The notes: generated by a model from the sequence alone, not told the origin. Counted from the stretch's first letter, positions 29,511-36,588 are shown. The stretch is DNA of 64,000 nucleotides from a bacterium (GCA_037143175.1 JBAWZF010000003.1:62001-126000), one strand, 5' to 3'. A program made the numbers and translations.

Positions 29511-30323
29511 CTATTTGTGAGATCCTTCAAGCTGACCAATGGCTCGTTTCAGGCAGTTCCTGTCAATGCACCAAGCGCCTGCAACATAGCCTGCGAGCAG
29601 GGCATTATCGCAGACGGCATTGATCAGGCGGGGGATTCCCTCAGAGTAACGATAAACGAGATGGAGGGCCTTGGTATCGAAAAATAATCGACCATCTCCC
29701 CCGGCGGTTGATAGCCGGTGGGCAATATAACTACCGATCTCGGCCTCGTCCAGGGGACCGAGGTGATAGCGCACGGTGATACGCTGCCGAAGCTGACGGA
29801 GGGCCGGATCATTAAGCTTATCCCCCAATTCCGGCTGACCGATGAGTACAATCTGGATCAATTTCTGGTGGGTTGTTTCCAGATTTGAGAGCAGTCGGAT
29901 TTGCTCCAGCAGTTTAGACGAAAGGATCTGAGACTCATCAATCAGGAGCGCCACATTTTCCTTGGCTTCCATTTTTTTCAGCAGGAAGGTATTGAGGGTT
30001 TCGATCAACTTTAACATGTCCTTACCGGCAGTCTTCAAGCCGAAATCCTGAAGGATCGCCCGGATGAGTTGGGTTTCAGTGAGACAGGGGTTGAGAATGA
30101 GGGCGGTTTGGACATTCTGGCCGAGTTCCGCGAGGACGGCGCGGCAGAGAGTGGTTTTTCCGGAACCAACCTCACCTGTAAGTTGGATAAAGCCCTTACG
30201 TCCGCGGATCCCATACATGACGTGGTTGTAGGCCTCGCGGTGTTGCCGGGACATAAACAAATAGTGTGGATCCGGCGTGATATTAAACGGCGGTTCCTTC
30301 AATTTATAGTATTCAAGATACAT
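29511..30323 (-). CDS. ExeA/GspA-like AAA+ ATPase
   Basis: The 270-residue protein begins with the family signature YYKLKEPPFNITPDPHYLF. It has Walker A GEVGSGKTT near 49-57, Walker B ALLIDESQ and a sensor region. Unlike Aeromonas ExeA it has no C-terminal membrane or peptidoglycan-binding part. It may therefore be a stand-alone MSHA/secretion-type ATPase. It lies 62 bp upstream of the kinase gene on the same strand. Confidence 0.85.
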   Translation of the reverse strand: MYLEYYKLKEPPFNITPDPHYLFMSRQHREAYNHVMYGIRGRKGFIQLTGEVGSGKTTLCRAVLAELGQNVQTALILNPCLTETQLIRAILQDFGLKTAGKDMLKLIETLNTFLLKKMEAKENVALLIDESQILSSKLLEQIRLLSNLETTHQKLIQIVLIGQPELGDKLNDPALRQLRQRITVRYHLGPLDEAEIGSYIAHRLSTAGGDGRLFFDTKALHLVYRYSEGIPRLINAVCDNALLAGYVAGAWCIDRNCLKRAIGQLEGSHK

Positions 30324-30558
30324 GGAGCAACCTTAGGGTTAACTAAGACTGCCATATACAAGAGGGAAATAGCCAGAGTCTTTTAGCAGAGACTGATTTT
30401 GAAAAGCAACAAGCAGGGGAACCCCGATTTTTATATCAGGAACGACCTGAGGGAAGAGAAAAGGAGAGAAACACTGGTTGAAGAACAAGCTTGACGCGCC
30501 CCAAGGCGTTTTAGCATCCTGCACACAGCAAATGGCGTTTGAGCCATATCTTTTTTCC

Positions 30559-30632
30559 TGCCGGATTGTGTAATGGTAGCACAGCAGACTCTGACTCTGC
30601 TTGTCTAGGTTCGAATCCTAGTCCGGCAACCA
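30559..30632 (+). tRNA. tRNA-Gln (anticodon CTG)
   Basis: It is a 74-nt cloverleaf. The acceptor TGCCGGA pairs with TCCGGCA. The anticodon stem GCAGA/TCTGC has the loop CTCTGAC, giving anticodon CTG (30592-30594). The T-arm is CTAGG-TTCGAAT-CCTAG, and CCA is encoded. The last 23 bases recur at 34744-34766, so this gene is probably the integration site of the element that follows. Confidence 0.93.
30610..30632 (+). repeat. Left attachment-like repeat (3' end of tRNA-Gln)
   Basis: The 23 bases from the T-loop through CCA are identical to 34744-34766. tRNA 3' ends are classic attachment sites of integrative elements. Confidence 0.75.
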
Positions 30633-30668
30633 ATATTCCCTTTATTTTCAATGTTTTTACAAGCCACC

Positions 30669-30702
30669 GGTCACCTTTAAGACCCTTCCGGACACCTTTA
30701 AG
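30669..30702. repeat. Tandem CACCTTTAAG repeat near the left island end
   Basis: GTCACCTTTAAG and GACACCTTTAAG lie 11 bp apart, with a CCGG in each flank. The same words form a perfect hairpin at 34538-34561 near the other end of the island. Confidence 0.55.
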
Positions 30703-31072
30703 CATTCGGTATGCCTCAAAATGACCCGGATTGACTGGTGTTGACGTAAGAGTATTGGATGACTGTGTTCTTCTCCGCGGCAAACGAAACGGATGTCCTC
30801 CACTCCGATATACGCCATCGCATCCAATCGAGCCCAGGTCGTTGGCGTTGAATAAACCGCTCCCATCACCGTGACCGTAGCACTCCGACTGACGCACACC
30901 GGTTGAGCAAGCCGTGGATCAAATGACTGGATTGGCACCAGATCCTTCCCTGCCACCACCGGAGTCAGGTGTTGCCTCGCCCTTCTACCCCTCCCTGGTC
31001 GTGGCCTTCACCGGGTCGTGCAAAACAAGGCTCATAAAGATAGTGACTGCTCAAGGCCTTGAACCGATCAGC
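30700..31072 (-). pseudogene. IS21-family transposase (IstA) fragment
   Basis: Two frames on the minus strand together give an IstA-like C-terminal stretch. FKALSSHYLYEPCFARPGEGHD and GGVEGRG match the IstA block F.A..HY.F.P..ARPG...KG.VE. A downstream frame continues VVAGKDLVPI, SRSATVTVMG and YSTPTTWARLDA. A stop/frameshift lies near 30970. No istB and no IS ends are visible. It begins exactly where a receiver-domain gene on the same strand is cut off. Confidence 0.5.
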
Positions 31073-31229
31073 AATGTAAAGAATTGAAACACCCGTGACT
31101 CTTATACAGGGGGCACTCAACAGGGTCTTCATAGATGTGAACCTCATAATTCCTGCGTTGCAAAATACATCGCAAATAGATCAACACAGTAGGATCATCG
31201 TCAATTACAATGGCTTTTATGGTCTTCAT
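31068..31229 (-). pseudogene. Truncated stand-alone receiver (response regulator) gene
   Basis: ATG at 31229 opens a 53-codon frame: MKTIKAIVIDDDPTVL, then LQRRNYEV, YEDPVECPLYKSHGC. The first 40 residues match the receiver genes at 33853 and 36714, including the acidic DDDP pocket and the CP.Y motif. After residue 46 the similarity stops at the IS21 fragment, so the phosphorylation site and the rest are missing. Confidence 0.65.
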
Positions 31230-31362
31230 TCGTACTTATTCCCATCCCGATTCAATCCCGCTGGCCTGTCTGTTGAGGCTGATTTTAGAGTTAATTCTGC
31301 AAATGCATACAGCGAAAACCCTGAACTCCGCATCAGGTTTCTCCCGATAGAAACAATTTGGC

Positions 31363-31391
31363 TTGACGTATATACCATGTTTCTCTAACTT
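31363..31391 (+). promoter_or_regulatory. Candidate promoter for the first XRE gene
   Basis: TTGACG at 31363-31368 is followed after 17 bp by TAACTT at 31386-31391. The ATG with its ribosome-binding site lies about 30 nt downstream. Confidence 0.35.
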
Positions 31392-31422
31392 TCTGCCTCT
31401 TTTTTGCGGTCAAAAGGGGTAT

Positions 31423-31644
31423 ATGTCTACAAATACAGTCGGGGGAAAAATAGCGGAAGCCAGAGCAAGGGTAACTCCATACCTATCCCAGCAGGAACTT
31501 GCCAAACGGCTCAAGGATGCTGGGATTGACATCAGCACTGCGGGAGTTGCTGAAATTGAGGCTGGAAAACGTTCCTTGAATTACTATCAAGTAACGGTGC
31601 TGGCCTCTATATTGAATACCACTGTCCATCAGCTTCATTCCTGA
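31423..31644 (+). CDS. XRE-family helix-turn-helix regulator 1
   Basis: The 73-residue protein is a single Cro/CI-type domain: GGKIAEARAR, LSQQELAKRLKDAGIDIS, VAEIEAGKRSLNYYQVTVLASILN. AAAAGGGG precedes the ATG by a few bases. No effector domain is present. It is one of three XRE genes within 0.9 kb inside the tRNA-bounded element. Confidence 0.75.
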   Translation: MSTNTVGGKIAEARARVTPYLSQQELAKRLKDAGIDISTAGVAEIEAGKRSLNYYQVTVLASILNTTVHQLHS

Positions 31645-31697
31645 CAGACCTTCAGACGTTTCGATCTAAATTTAATTTTAAGAGAGGTAAATACATC

Positions 31698-31931
31698 GTG
31701 AACAATATAAAAGCCCACAAGAAGATCGGTGAATGGCTCAAGCAGAAAAGAGAGCAGGCGGGACTTTCAAAGGCTGAACTGGCGAAACTGTCAGGTCATC
31801 ACAAATCATTTGTCGGACGATACGAGGCTGGGCAGAGGCTGGATATCATTCAGTTTACGAAAATCGCCTTAGCCCTGAATGCAAAGCCCTGTGAGGTGAT
31901 TGAGTCATGTATTGAGGTCAGCAGGAAGTAG
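31698..31931 (+). CDS. XRE-family helix-turn-helix regulator 2
   Basis: The 77-residue single-domain protein starts with GTG, with GAGAGG upstream. It shows IGEWLKQKREQAGLSKAELAKLSG and SFVGRYEAGQRLDIIQFTKIALAL. It follows regulator 1 by 53 bp in the same direction and may be cotranscribed with it. Target genes are unknown. Confidence 0.75.
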   Translation: MNNIKAHKKIGEWLKQKREQAGLSKAELAKLSGHHKSFVGRYEAGQRLDIIQFTKIALALNAKPCEVIESCIEVSRK

Positions 31932-31956
31932 TCAAAGAAATCTTGGCTGATGCGGA

Positions 31957-32277
31957 TTACTGTTTCCTGCGGAGATTCTTACGGGATACGCCAGATTTCA
32001 CCTTCTTCTGGCTCACTGATACGGGACTTGTCATTGCGGTGATCTCTTGGATTATCCCCCGATATACAACCGCCGCATTCTTCCCAAGAGCCTTACACAC
32101 CCAGTAAAACTCAACCACATCCAGTCGTCGCTTGCCTGTTTCAATCCGCCAGACAAACGAATTCTCCCGTTCCAGTACTTTGGCGAGATCACGTTGCGTC
32201 ATTCCGGCCTCTGTCCGCATGTCAATAAGCTTCGCAAGAACGTGTCTATATTCAGGACTATGGATTGATTCAGTCAT
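31957..32277 (-). CDS. XRE-family helix-turn-helix regulator 3
   Basis: The 106-residue protein has an HTH domain (MRTEAGMTQRDLAKVLERENSFVWRIETGKRRLDVVEF) and a lysine/arginine-rich C-terminal tail. ATG at 32277 is preferred. Its ribosome-binding region is a run of nine G (nine C on the plus strand, 32286-32294) preceded by AAA. It converges on regulator 2. The homopolymer could change spacing or strength of translation by slippage. Confidence 0.75.
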   Translation of the reverse strand: MTESIHSPEYRHVLAKLIDMRTEAGMTQRDLAKVLERENSFVWRIETGKRRLDVVEFYWVCKALGKNAAVVYRGIIQEITAMTSPVSVSQKKVKSGVSRKNLRRKQ

Positions 32278-32466
32278 ATGCTCTGCCCCCCCCCTTTGAA
32301 CAAATCGCAAACTTTTTCTTAAATGCGTTTATTATTATACCATTGTGCGGTAACCCACGCAATCGTCCAAATTCCTCTCAATTTCCGCATCACAAAATGG
32401 TTATTATCACCGACATTATAATTTCACGGTAAATCAGGGATTTCCTGATAGCCGCAAATTGCGGTT

Positions 32467-32600
32467 TATACTATTCTGTCCAAGTCAACGAGTGAGGTGG
32501 TGAGGTCAGCAATGATACCGAACCCCCCTTTGGTGATGTCTTGGCTATTCCTCCGCAAGCTATAGTGAGAGCATCCCACCACCTCCCGTTGATTTTTATG
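32467..32600 (+). ncRNA. Putative structured RNA, copy A (promoter-like box included)
   Basis: Copy A aligns over about 130 bp with copy B at 33130-33266. TATACT (32467-32472) is a -10 candidate; transcription would start near 32479. Closing stem P1 pairs GTCAACG (32484-32490) with CGTTGAT (32587-32593) and GAGGTGGTG (32494-32502) with CACCACCTC (32577-32585). P2 is ACCGAA/TTTGGT around CCCCCC (32517-32534). P3 is CTAT/ATAG around a loop containing TCCTCCGCAAG (32546-32565). T residues follow P1, as at an intrinsic terminator. I do not recognise the family. It lies upstream of a truncated receiver gene. Confidence 0.6.
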
Positions 32601-32629
32601 ATTGAAAACACGAGGGATCGACGAGGACT

Positions 32630-32761
32630 ATGAAGGTTATAACAATTGATGATGATCCACTGGTTCTGTTTACGTTGAGTGGAATGTTTTACCGGAGAGG
32701 TTATGATGTCTTAACCTATGAAAATCCGCTCTCTTGTCCCACCTATTTGAAGCATTACTAA
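32630..32761 (+). pseudogene. Truncated receiver gene downstream of RNA copy A
   Basis: The 43-codon frame begins MKVITIDDDPLVLFTL, then FYRRGYDVLTYENPLSCPTYLKHY. It matches the first 40 residues of the full receiver gene at 33853. The frame ends before the phosphorylation site and the KGCRC segment. GAGGA precedes the ATG. Its stop overlaps the next ATG as TAATG. Confidence 0.65.
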
Positions 32762-32958
32762 TGAGTGGACAAGAGCAATGGGCTAAAGAATATGGCAGAA
32801 AAGCTGTTTCAGGATTACTGATTGGCTTTGGAATATTGTTCATGGTATTGACGCAGCTAATATTTACAAAATTGTCAAAATTCGGATTCGTTCTCAGTAT
32901 TTGCTTTATTGCAACCGGAGCTGTCATCATGTTTAAAACTCCGTCTCCTAAGCGGTAA
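32761..32958 (+). CDS. Small two-helix membrane protein
   Basis: The 65-residue product has a short charged N-terminus (MSGQEQWAKEYGRKA) and two hydrophobic helices: VSGLLIGFGILFMVLTQLIF and FGFVLSICFIATGAVIMF. It ends in a basic tail. No family is recognised. TAATG overlap with the truncated receiver frame suggests coupled translation, so the pair may still be expressed. Confidence 0.5.
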   Translation: MSGQEQWAKEYGRKAVSGLLIGFGILFMVLTQLIFTKLSKFGFVLSICFIATGAVIMFKTPSPKR

Positions 32959-33129
32959 AGGGTGTGTTAGGGTTAGTTTTGACAGTAGCCGTAATCCGTT
33001 CATTGAATTGCTATCAGGTGACGAGGCTGGCTTCCGTATTGAACACCACAGCGAATCAACTTTTTTCCTGACGCTTCATTTGCCGCCGTCATTCCCTTAC
33101 ACAATCCTAACTTGTGAAAAATTGGGGCA

Positions 33130-33266
33130 TATATTAATCTGTCTTAGTCAATGAGAGAGGTGGCGGGTCTCCCCCGATATCACAGACCCCCTGTGATAGA
33201 TGAAGTTAGCTGTTCCTCCGCAAGTTATAGACAAAGCATCCCTGCCACCTCCCGTTGATTTTACAA
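33130..33266 (+). ncRNA. Putative structured RNA, copy B (promoter-like box included)
   Basis: This is the second copy of the element at 32467. TATATT (33130-33135) aligns with the copy A box. P1 pairs GTCAATG (33147-33153) with CGTTGAT (33253-33259) and GAGGTGGC (33157-33164) with GCCACCTC (33244-33251). At one P1 position T-A in copy A becomes C-G here, a compensatory change. P2 is TATCACAG/CTGTGATA around ACCCC (33178-33198). P3 is CTGT/ATAG with the same TCCTCCGCAAG loop. Downstream lies the STAS-like gene, whose ribosome-binding site is AAGGAGG. Confidence 0.6.
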
Positions 33267-33433
33267 TTACCCTTGGGCGACCGTTGACCAGCCATCCTAA
33301 CAAGGGTAGGGCAAAGGCGTTGATCGTTAAAATTCCGCTATCAGGAATTTCCCGACCCTGTTTTCAGTGTCCCCCTGATGGCGTAAGTTCCAAATATTCC
33401 ATTTAATGGCTCTCCTTGATTCAAGGAGGTCTG

Positions 33434-33829
33434 ATGTCTTTTGCATACAAAATATTAAAATCGGGTGAGCATGTGAGGATTGTCGTCAGTGGCAAGATCA
33501 CCCAAAAGGAATGCAAGATGGTGATCAAACGTGTCATGTCCGATCCCCACCGTCATTCCGGCTCAACGGCTCTTATTGACCTGCGGGATGCCACCTATGA
33601 ACGTGGGGATAAGGCGGAGGTAATAGATATCGCCAAGGCATTGGAGACGTTCCACTCCCTGCTTAAAAACCATATCGCCATCGTAGCCATGCGATCCACC
33701 CTTTTTTACGCTGAGATTTTCGCTGCTCATGTCAGGGCGGCAACGCATGCTGGGATCAGGGTTTTCGTGGATATTTCCGCCGCTGAGTCGTTTTGTAAGC
33801 ATCCAAATCAGGCCAGTCACGCACATTGA
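33434..33829 (+). CDS. Small STAS/SpoIIAA-like protein
   Basis: The 131-residue protein resembles SpoIIAA-like (STAS-type) proteins: IVVSGKITQKECKMVIKRVMSDP, then ALIDLRDATYE, then a C-terminal AGIRVFVDISAAESF. There is a strong AAGGAGG ribosome-binding site 7 nt before ATG 33434. It lies between RNA copy B and the receiver gene, which starts 23 bp downstream. The pair may form a signalling unit; that is inference. Confidence 0.6.
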   Translation: MSFAYKILKSGEHVRIVVSGKITQKECKMVIKRVMSDPHRHSGSTALIDLRDATYERGDKAEVIDIAKALETFHSLLKNHIAIVAMRSTLFYAEIFAAHVRAATHAGIRVFVDISAAESFCKHPNQASHAH

Positions 33830-33852
33830 TGGCTAATTAAAAAAGCAAGATT

Positions 33853-34242
33853 ATGAAAATTGTTTTAGTAGATGATGATCCAACAGTATTAACAATGTTG
33901 AGTAAGATTCTTCAACGCAAAGGGCATGAAGTCTTAACCTACAGTAATCCGCTTGAATGTCCTGTGTATGCATCGGCGTTAGGCTCCTGCACCCTTGAAG
34001 ACAATTGCCCCGACATTATTATTTCAGATGTTGATATGCCCAAAGTGAACGGGTTGAAGTTTATTGAGGCGATTTGCAAAAAGGGGTGTAGGTGCAAAAA
34101 ATTAGCCCTGATCTCCGGCAAAGGACTGGATCGTGCGGATTTGGATCGAATGGCCAATTATGGAATAAGCTTTTTTACAAAACCCCTCAACTTCAATGAG
34201 TTTAATGCATGGATGATGGGGGCAGATCGACTTCTCGCTTGA
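33853..34242 (+). CDS. Stand-alone receiver-domain protein with cysteine motif, copy 1
   Basis: The 129-residue protein is a CheY-like receiver without an output domain. It has the acidic pocket VDDDP near 4-8, phosphorylation site DVDMP, a conserved SGKG and FFTKPL lysine. Unusual cysteines occur at NPLECPVY, LGSCTLEDNCPD and KKGCRCKKL, all shared with the gene at 36714. Two other family members nearby are truncated. A specific partner kinase is not evident; the hybrid kinase at 26497 has its own receiver. Confidence 0.82.
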   Translation: MKIVLVDDDPTVLTMLSKILQRKGHEVLTYSNPLECPVYASALGSCTLEDNCPDIIISDVDMPKVNGLKFIEAICKKGCRCKKLALISGKGLDRADLDRMANYGISFFTKPLNFNEFNAWMMGADRLLA

Positions 34243-34743
34243 TTCCGCTTATTTTTACTGACTGTCCGTAGGGTAGGGGGGTATTTGACCAATCAGTCCC
34301 TTCCTGAGACATGCCTTCCTAAACTGATTAATAATGGGCGGTTTTATGGCAGGTCAATGCGAAGCTGTGAATTTCTCGTAAGCATCAAGCGGAATCCTTC
34401 TGCATGGTTTCATCCCCGTCAAAAGTAGCCTTAATTATTTTGTATGTTACGTCCTTCATAGGGGCGTTAGTAGACAAGTTGTGCAGGTCTGACAAGAGGG
34501 TCTGTAGGCAGGATGAATGATAATTCCCGCAATTTTCTTAAAGGTGTCCGGTCACCTTTAAGCGGTTTGGCTGACATTGATTACGAGTGCACGGCATTGC
34601 GATTTGTCCGTAATAAGAAATTATCTAAATAGACACAACGCCTTGAAGCCCAAATGAAAAAGCCTGATTTATAAGGAACTTATGGGCGTTTATGCTATAA
34701 GTCAGCACTATCCGCTAGCACTTAAATATATATAATTAATGGT
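34243..34743. other. Non-coding right end of the tRNA-bounded element
   Basis: No gene with support was found in these 501 bp. The stretch contains the perfect hairpin at 34538-34561 and AT-rich sequence just before the attachment-like repeat. Short open frames lack ribosome-binding sites and recognisable motifs. Confidence 0.5.
34538..34561. repeat. Perfect AAAGGTG hairpin near the right island end
   Basis: TTAAAGGTG (34538-34546) pairs with CACCTTTAA (34553-34561) around TCCGGT. The same words appear as tandem repeats at 30669-30702. Such palindromes commonly accompany REP-associated transposases; none is present here. Confidence 0.6.
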
Positions 34744-34766
34744 TTCGAATCCTAGTCCGGCAACCA
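34744..34766 (+). repeat. Right attachment-like repeat (tRNA-Gln 3' fragment)
   Basis: These 23 bases are identical to the T-loop-to-CCA end of tRNA-Gln (30610-30632). There is no acceptor 5' half or anticodon arm here, so it is not a tRNA gene. It marks the right end of an integrated element of about 4.1 kb. Confidence 0.78.
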
Positions 34767-34918
34767 CCTAATCAGTTTCACTCATACCCTTTATTTATAA
34801 GGGTTTCCCGTCAGTCTTCATTCAGATCCAAGTACTTACAACATAACCGTTCTGCCCTAAGTCTGCCCCAAAAGCTGAATCGTGTCAGAACCTGTCAATG
34901 GGTGAATAACAGCGAAAA

Positions 34919-35380
34919 TCACGGGAGGCGCAATCGTACCTTGGATTTTCTGGTTGGCACAGTCATGTGTTCCTTGATCGTCTTTATATAGTCGGATGGA
35001 GAAACAATCTGAATTCCCTTGAACGCTGATACATCCAACAGATGTCGATCCCCTGAAACGATAATGTCGGCCTTTGATTCCAAGGCACACTCCAAGATGA
35101 TGTTGTCGTTAGGATCTGCGGTGACAACATTAACCCGAACGGCCGGATTGACAATGTCACAGACTGCATGCAATTCCTCAATAATCTGAAATGCTTGTTC
35201 CGGAGAAAATCGGAACTTGGGTCGTTCAAGAACGTCACGGAGTTCGTCCAAAATGGCCAAGGACAGAGAGCAATAAACCGAACCGCCGATGACAAGTTCA
35301 AGAATTGCACGAGGGGGACCATTGAAAAGGACTGCGGATATCAGGACATTGGTGTCCAGAACAACCCTGTCCCGTTTCAT
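34919..35380 (-). CDS. PIN-domain toxin (VapC-like RNase)
   Basis: The 153-residue protein has the PIN pattern VVLDTNVLISAVLF at residues 6-19, E in ILDELRDVLERPKF, DPNDNIILECAL and IIVSGDRHLL. These provide the acidic metal-binding residues. It belongs to the putative toxin component PIN family. Its ATG overlaps the stop of the upstream RHH gene, a standard antitoxin-toxin arrangement. Confidence 0.88.
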   Translation of the reverse strand: MKRDRVVLDTNVLISAVLFNGPPRAILELVIGGSVYCSLSLAILDELRDVLERPKFRFSPEQAFQIIEELHAVCDIVNPAVRVNVVTADPNDNIILECALESKADIIVSGDRHLLDVSAFKGIQIVSPSDYIKTIKEHMTVPTRKSKVRLRLP

Positions 35381-35628
35381 CGTGTTGAGGCCTTTTGCTG
35401 CCGATGGGTGTGAATCTCTGCATCGACATCCGCCTCTGTGAGTTGTCCTCGCGCGACAACGCTTTTGCCGTAGGCAAAAAGCTTATCCCAACGCCGCTTA
35501 CGGTCGATGTACAGCCGGGCCGCTTCCCTTAGCAGTTCAGATCTAGACCTTGATTCGGCCTGCGCGAGCCGGTCAATCTCGGACAACAGACTCCCCTGAA
35601 AGGAAATATTTACCGTGGTTGTTTGCAT
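35377..35628 (-). CDS. Ribbon-helix-helix (CopG-like) antitoxin
   Basis: The 83-residue protein has the RHH motif TTTVNISFQGSLLSEIDRLA and SRSELLREAARLYID, followed by a tail that would wrap the toxin. ATG 35628 has GAGG 6 nt upstream. Its own promoter region contains a 15-bp palindrome between -35 and -10, fitting autoregulation by the antitoxin-toxin complex. Confidence 0.83.
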   Translation of the reverse strand: MQTTTVNISFQGSLLSEIDRLAQAESRSRSELLREAARLYIDRKRRWDKLFAYGKSVVARGQLTEADVDAEIHTHRQQKASTR

Positions 35629-35657
35629 TCTTGCCTCACTTTCTGACAGCAGAGTAC

Positions 35658-35679
35658 ATACAATCATTGTATATTGTCA
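35658..35679 (-). promoter_or_regulatory. Promoter and operator of the RHH-PIN pair
   Basis: On the minus strand a perfect TTGACA (35674-35679) is followed by the palindrome ATACAAT-C-ATTGTAT (35658-35672) in the spacer. A weak -10 lies near 35651. Binding at the palindrome would block RNA polymerase. Confidence 0.6.
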
Positions 35680-35682
35680 ATA

Positions 35683-35718
35683 ATGAGTCATACACTATGG
35701 GTGTGACTCATGACTCAT
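35683..35718. repeat. Inverted repeat ATGAGTCA / TGACTCAT
   Basis: ATGAGTCA (35683-35690) is inverted as TGACTCAT at 35704-35711. A second TGACTCAT follows directly at 35711-35718. It may be a further operator upstream of the toxin-antitoxin promoter. Confidence 0.45.
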
Positions 35719-36197
35719 CCGAATCCGACCCTAGAAGGTGCAGCAGCTGCCCAATACGGTCTCCTCACCTATCTTTTGGAGCAGAGTTGACAATAGACGA
35801 GCGCAAGCGGGATGCGTTTTTTGAACTCAATATGAGGTTCGTGTGTCATTCGTTTCAAGACGAGGTATTCGATGCCCATTTTCTCGCAATCCTCACTTTG
35901 ACATGGAAGGCGCCGGGCACCGGATCATTGGAGACGACAATCAGATATTCCGGTCAACCCTGGGGCTCTCTCCGGCGGCGTTCCGGCGAATACGACAGTC
36001 GTGAATTTTGCAATAGATGTTTTCGTGGATCAGTCCCTTGATTAAAGGAGCGGGCAATGAAGTCCTCAATCCCGTGCAGACGACATGCCGCGACATGGCT
36101 GAGAAGCTGATTTGTCAGGCCATATCCATCAAGGTGGTCGGCTTATCAGCCTGGCCAACGACTTACGCGGCAGGTGTCCCGTGATGCCTTCATGCTG
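35719..36197. other. Degraded non-coding stretch with gene debris
   Basis: No intact gene is supported. A short plus-strand frame at 35903-36004 ends with LGLSPAAFRRIRQS. This resembles the last helix of an AraC-type regulator and may be a fragment; the evidence is weak. Confidence 0.35.
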
Positions 36198-36367
36198 TCA
36201 CATCAAATTCCAGAGTAGTTGATGGGTGATCCCATTGCGATCGCCAAGCGAAACATCGTCCAGACTGATGACGCTCTTGGGGTAGTTGTCGCTGATACGC
36301 TCCAAACTACGAAACTCACGGTCAATCACGGCTGAATCTGCGAGGAGATAGCAGACTTGGTGATATC
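36198..36367 (-). pseudogene. C-terminal fragment of a DUF4143-type AAA ATPase
   Basis: The minus-strand frame gives YHQVCYLLADSAVIDREFRS, then SDNYPKSVISLDD and GITHQLLWNLM before a stop. This matches the typical C-terminus of DUF4143 ATPases (REFR.L..I.DNYPK.V.SLD..). No upstream part of the gene is present; a stop lies just before the fragment. Confidence 0.6.
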
Positions 36368-36456
36368 CTTACACTATGAGTAATGCCCTGAGATGTCTTG
36401 AATCGGAGTACGGGATATGTAATATTCACTTCAGTGAATCCTTTTGAGGGCACATT

Positions 36457-36588
36457 ATGACAATCAATCAATTCATCGAGAGCGATCCAAGGCGTTGCAA
36501 CGGGAAGCCCACAGTGGCAGGAACCCGAATTCCCGTCATGGCGGATGACGATCAGATCCTCGCAATGGCCATTGGAACTTCATCCTGA
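36457..36588 (+). pseudogene. Truncated DUF433-type antitoxin-like gene
   Basis: The 43-codon frame has the DUF433 start: FIESDPRRCNGKPTVAGTRIPV. GAGGG lies 6 nt before the ATG. DUF433 proteins are usually about 75 residues and pair with PIN/DUF5615 toxins. Here the frame stops early and no toxin follows. Confidence 0.6.

Noticed and set aside
30511-30897. Minus-strand frame overlapping tRNA-Gln
   Set aside because: Its apparent coding sequence is the antisense of the tRNA and repeat DNA.
32467-33266. Known riboswitch (c-di-GMP, THF, ZTP, guanidine) for the duplicated RNA element
   Set aside because: None of the conserved cores I know from those classes fits the shared sequence or the three-stem layout.
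34744-34766. Second tRNA-Gln gene
   Set aside because: Only the T-loop-to-CCA end is present; no anticodon arm or 5' acceptor strand.
35550-36041. 163-codon frame on the plus strand
   Set aside because: It overlaps the antitoxin gene and its operator, has no ribosome-binding site and shows no family motif.
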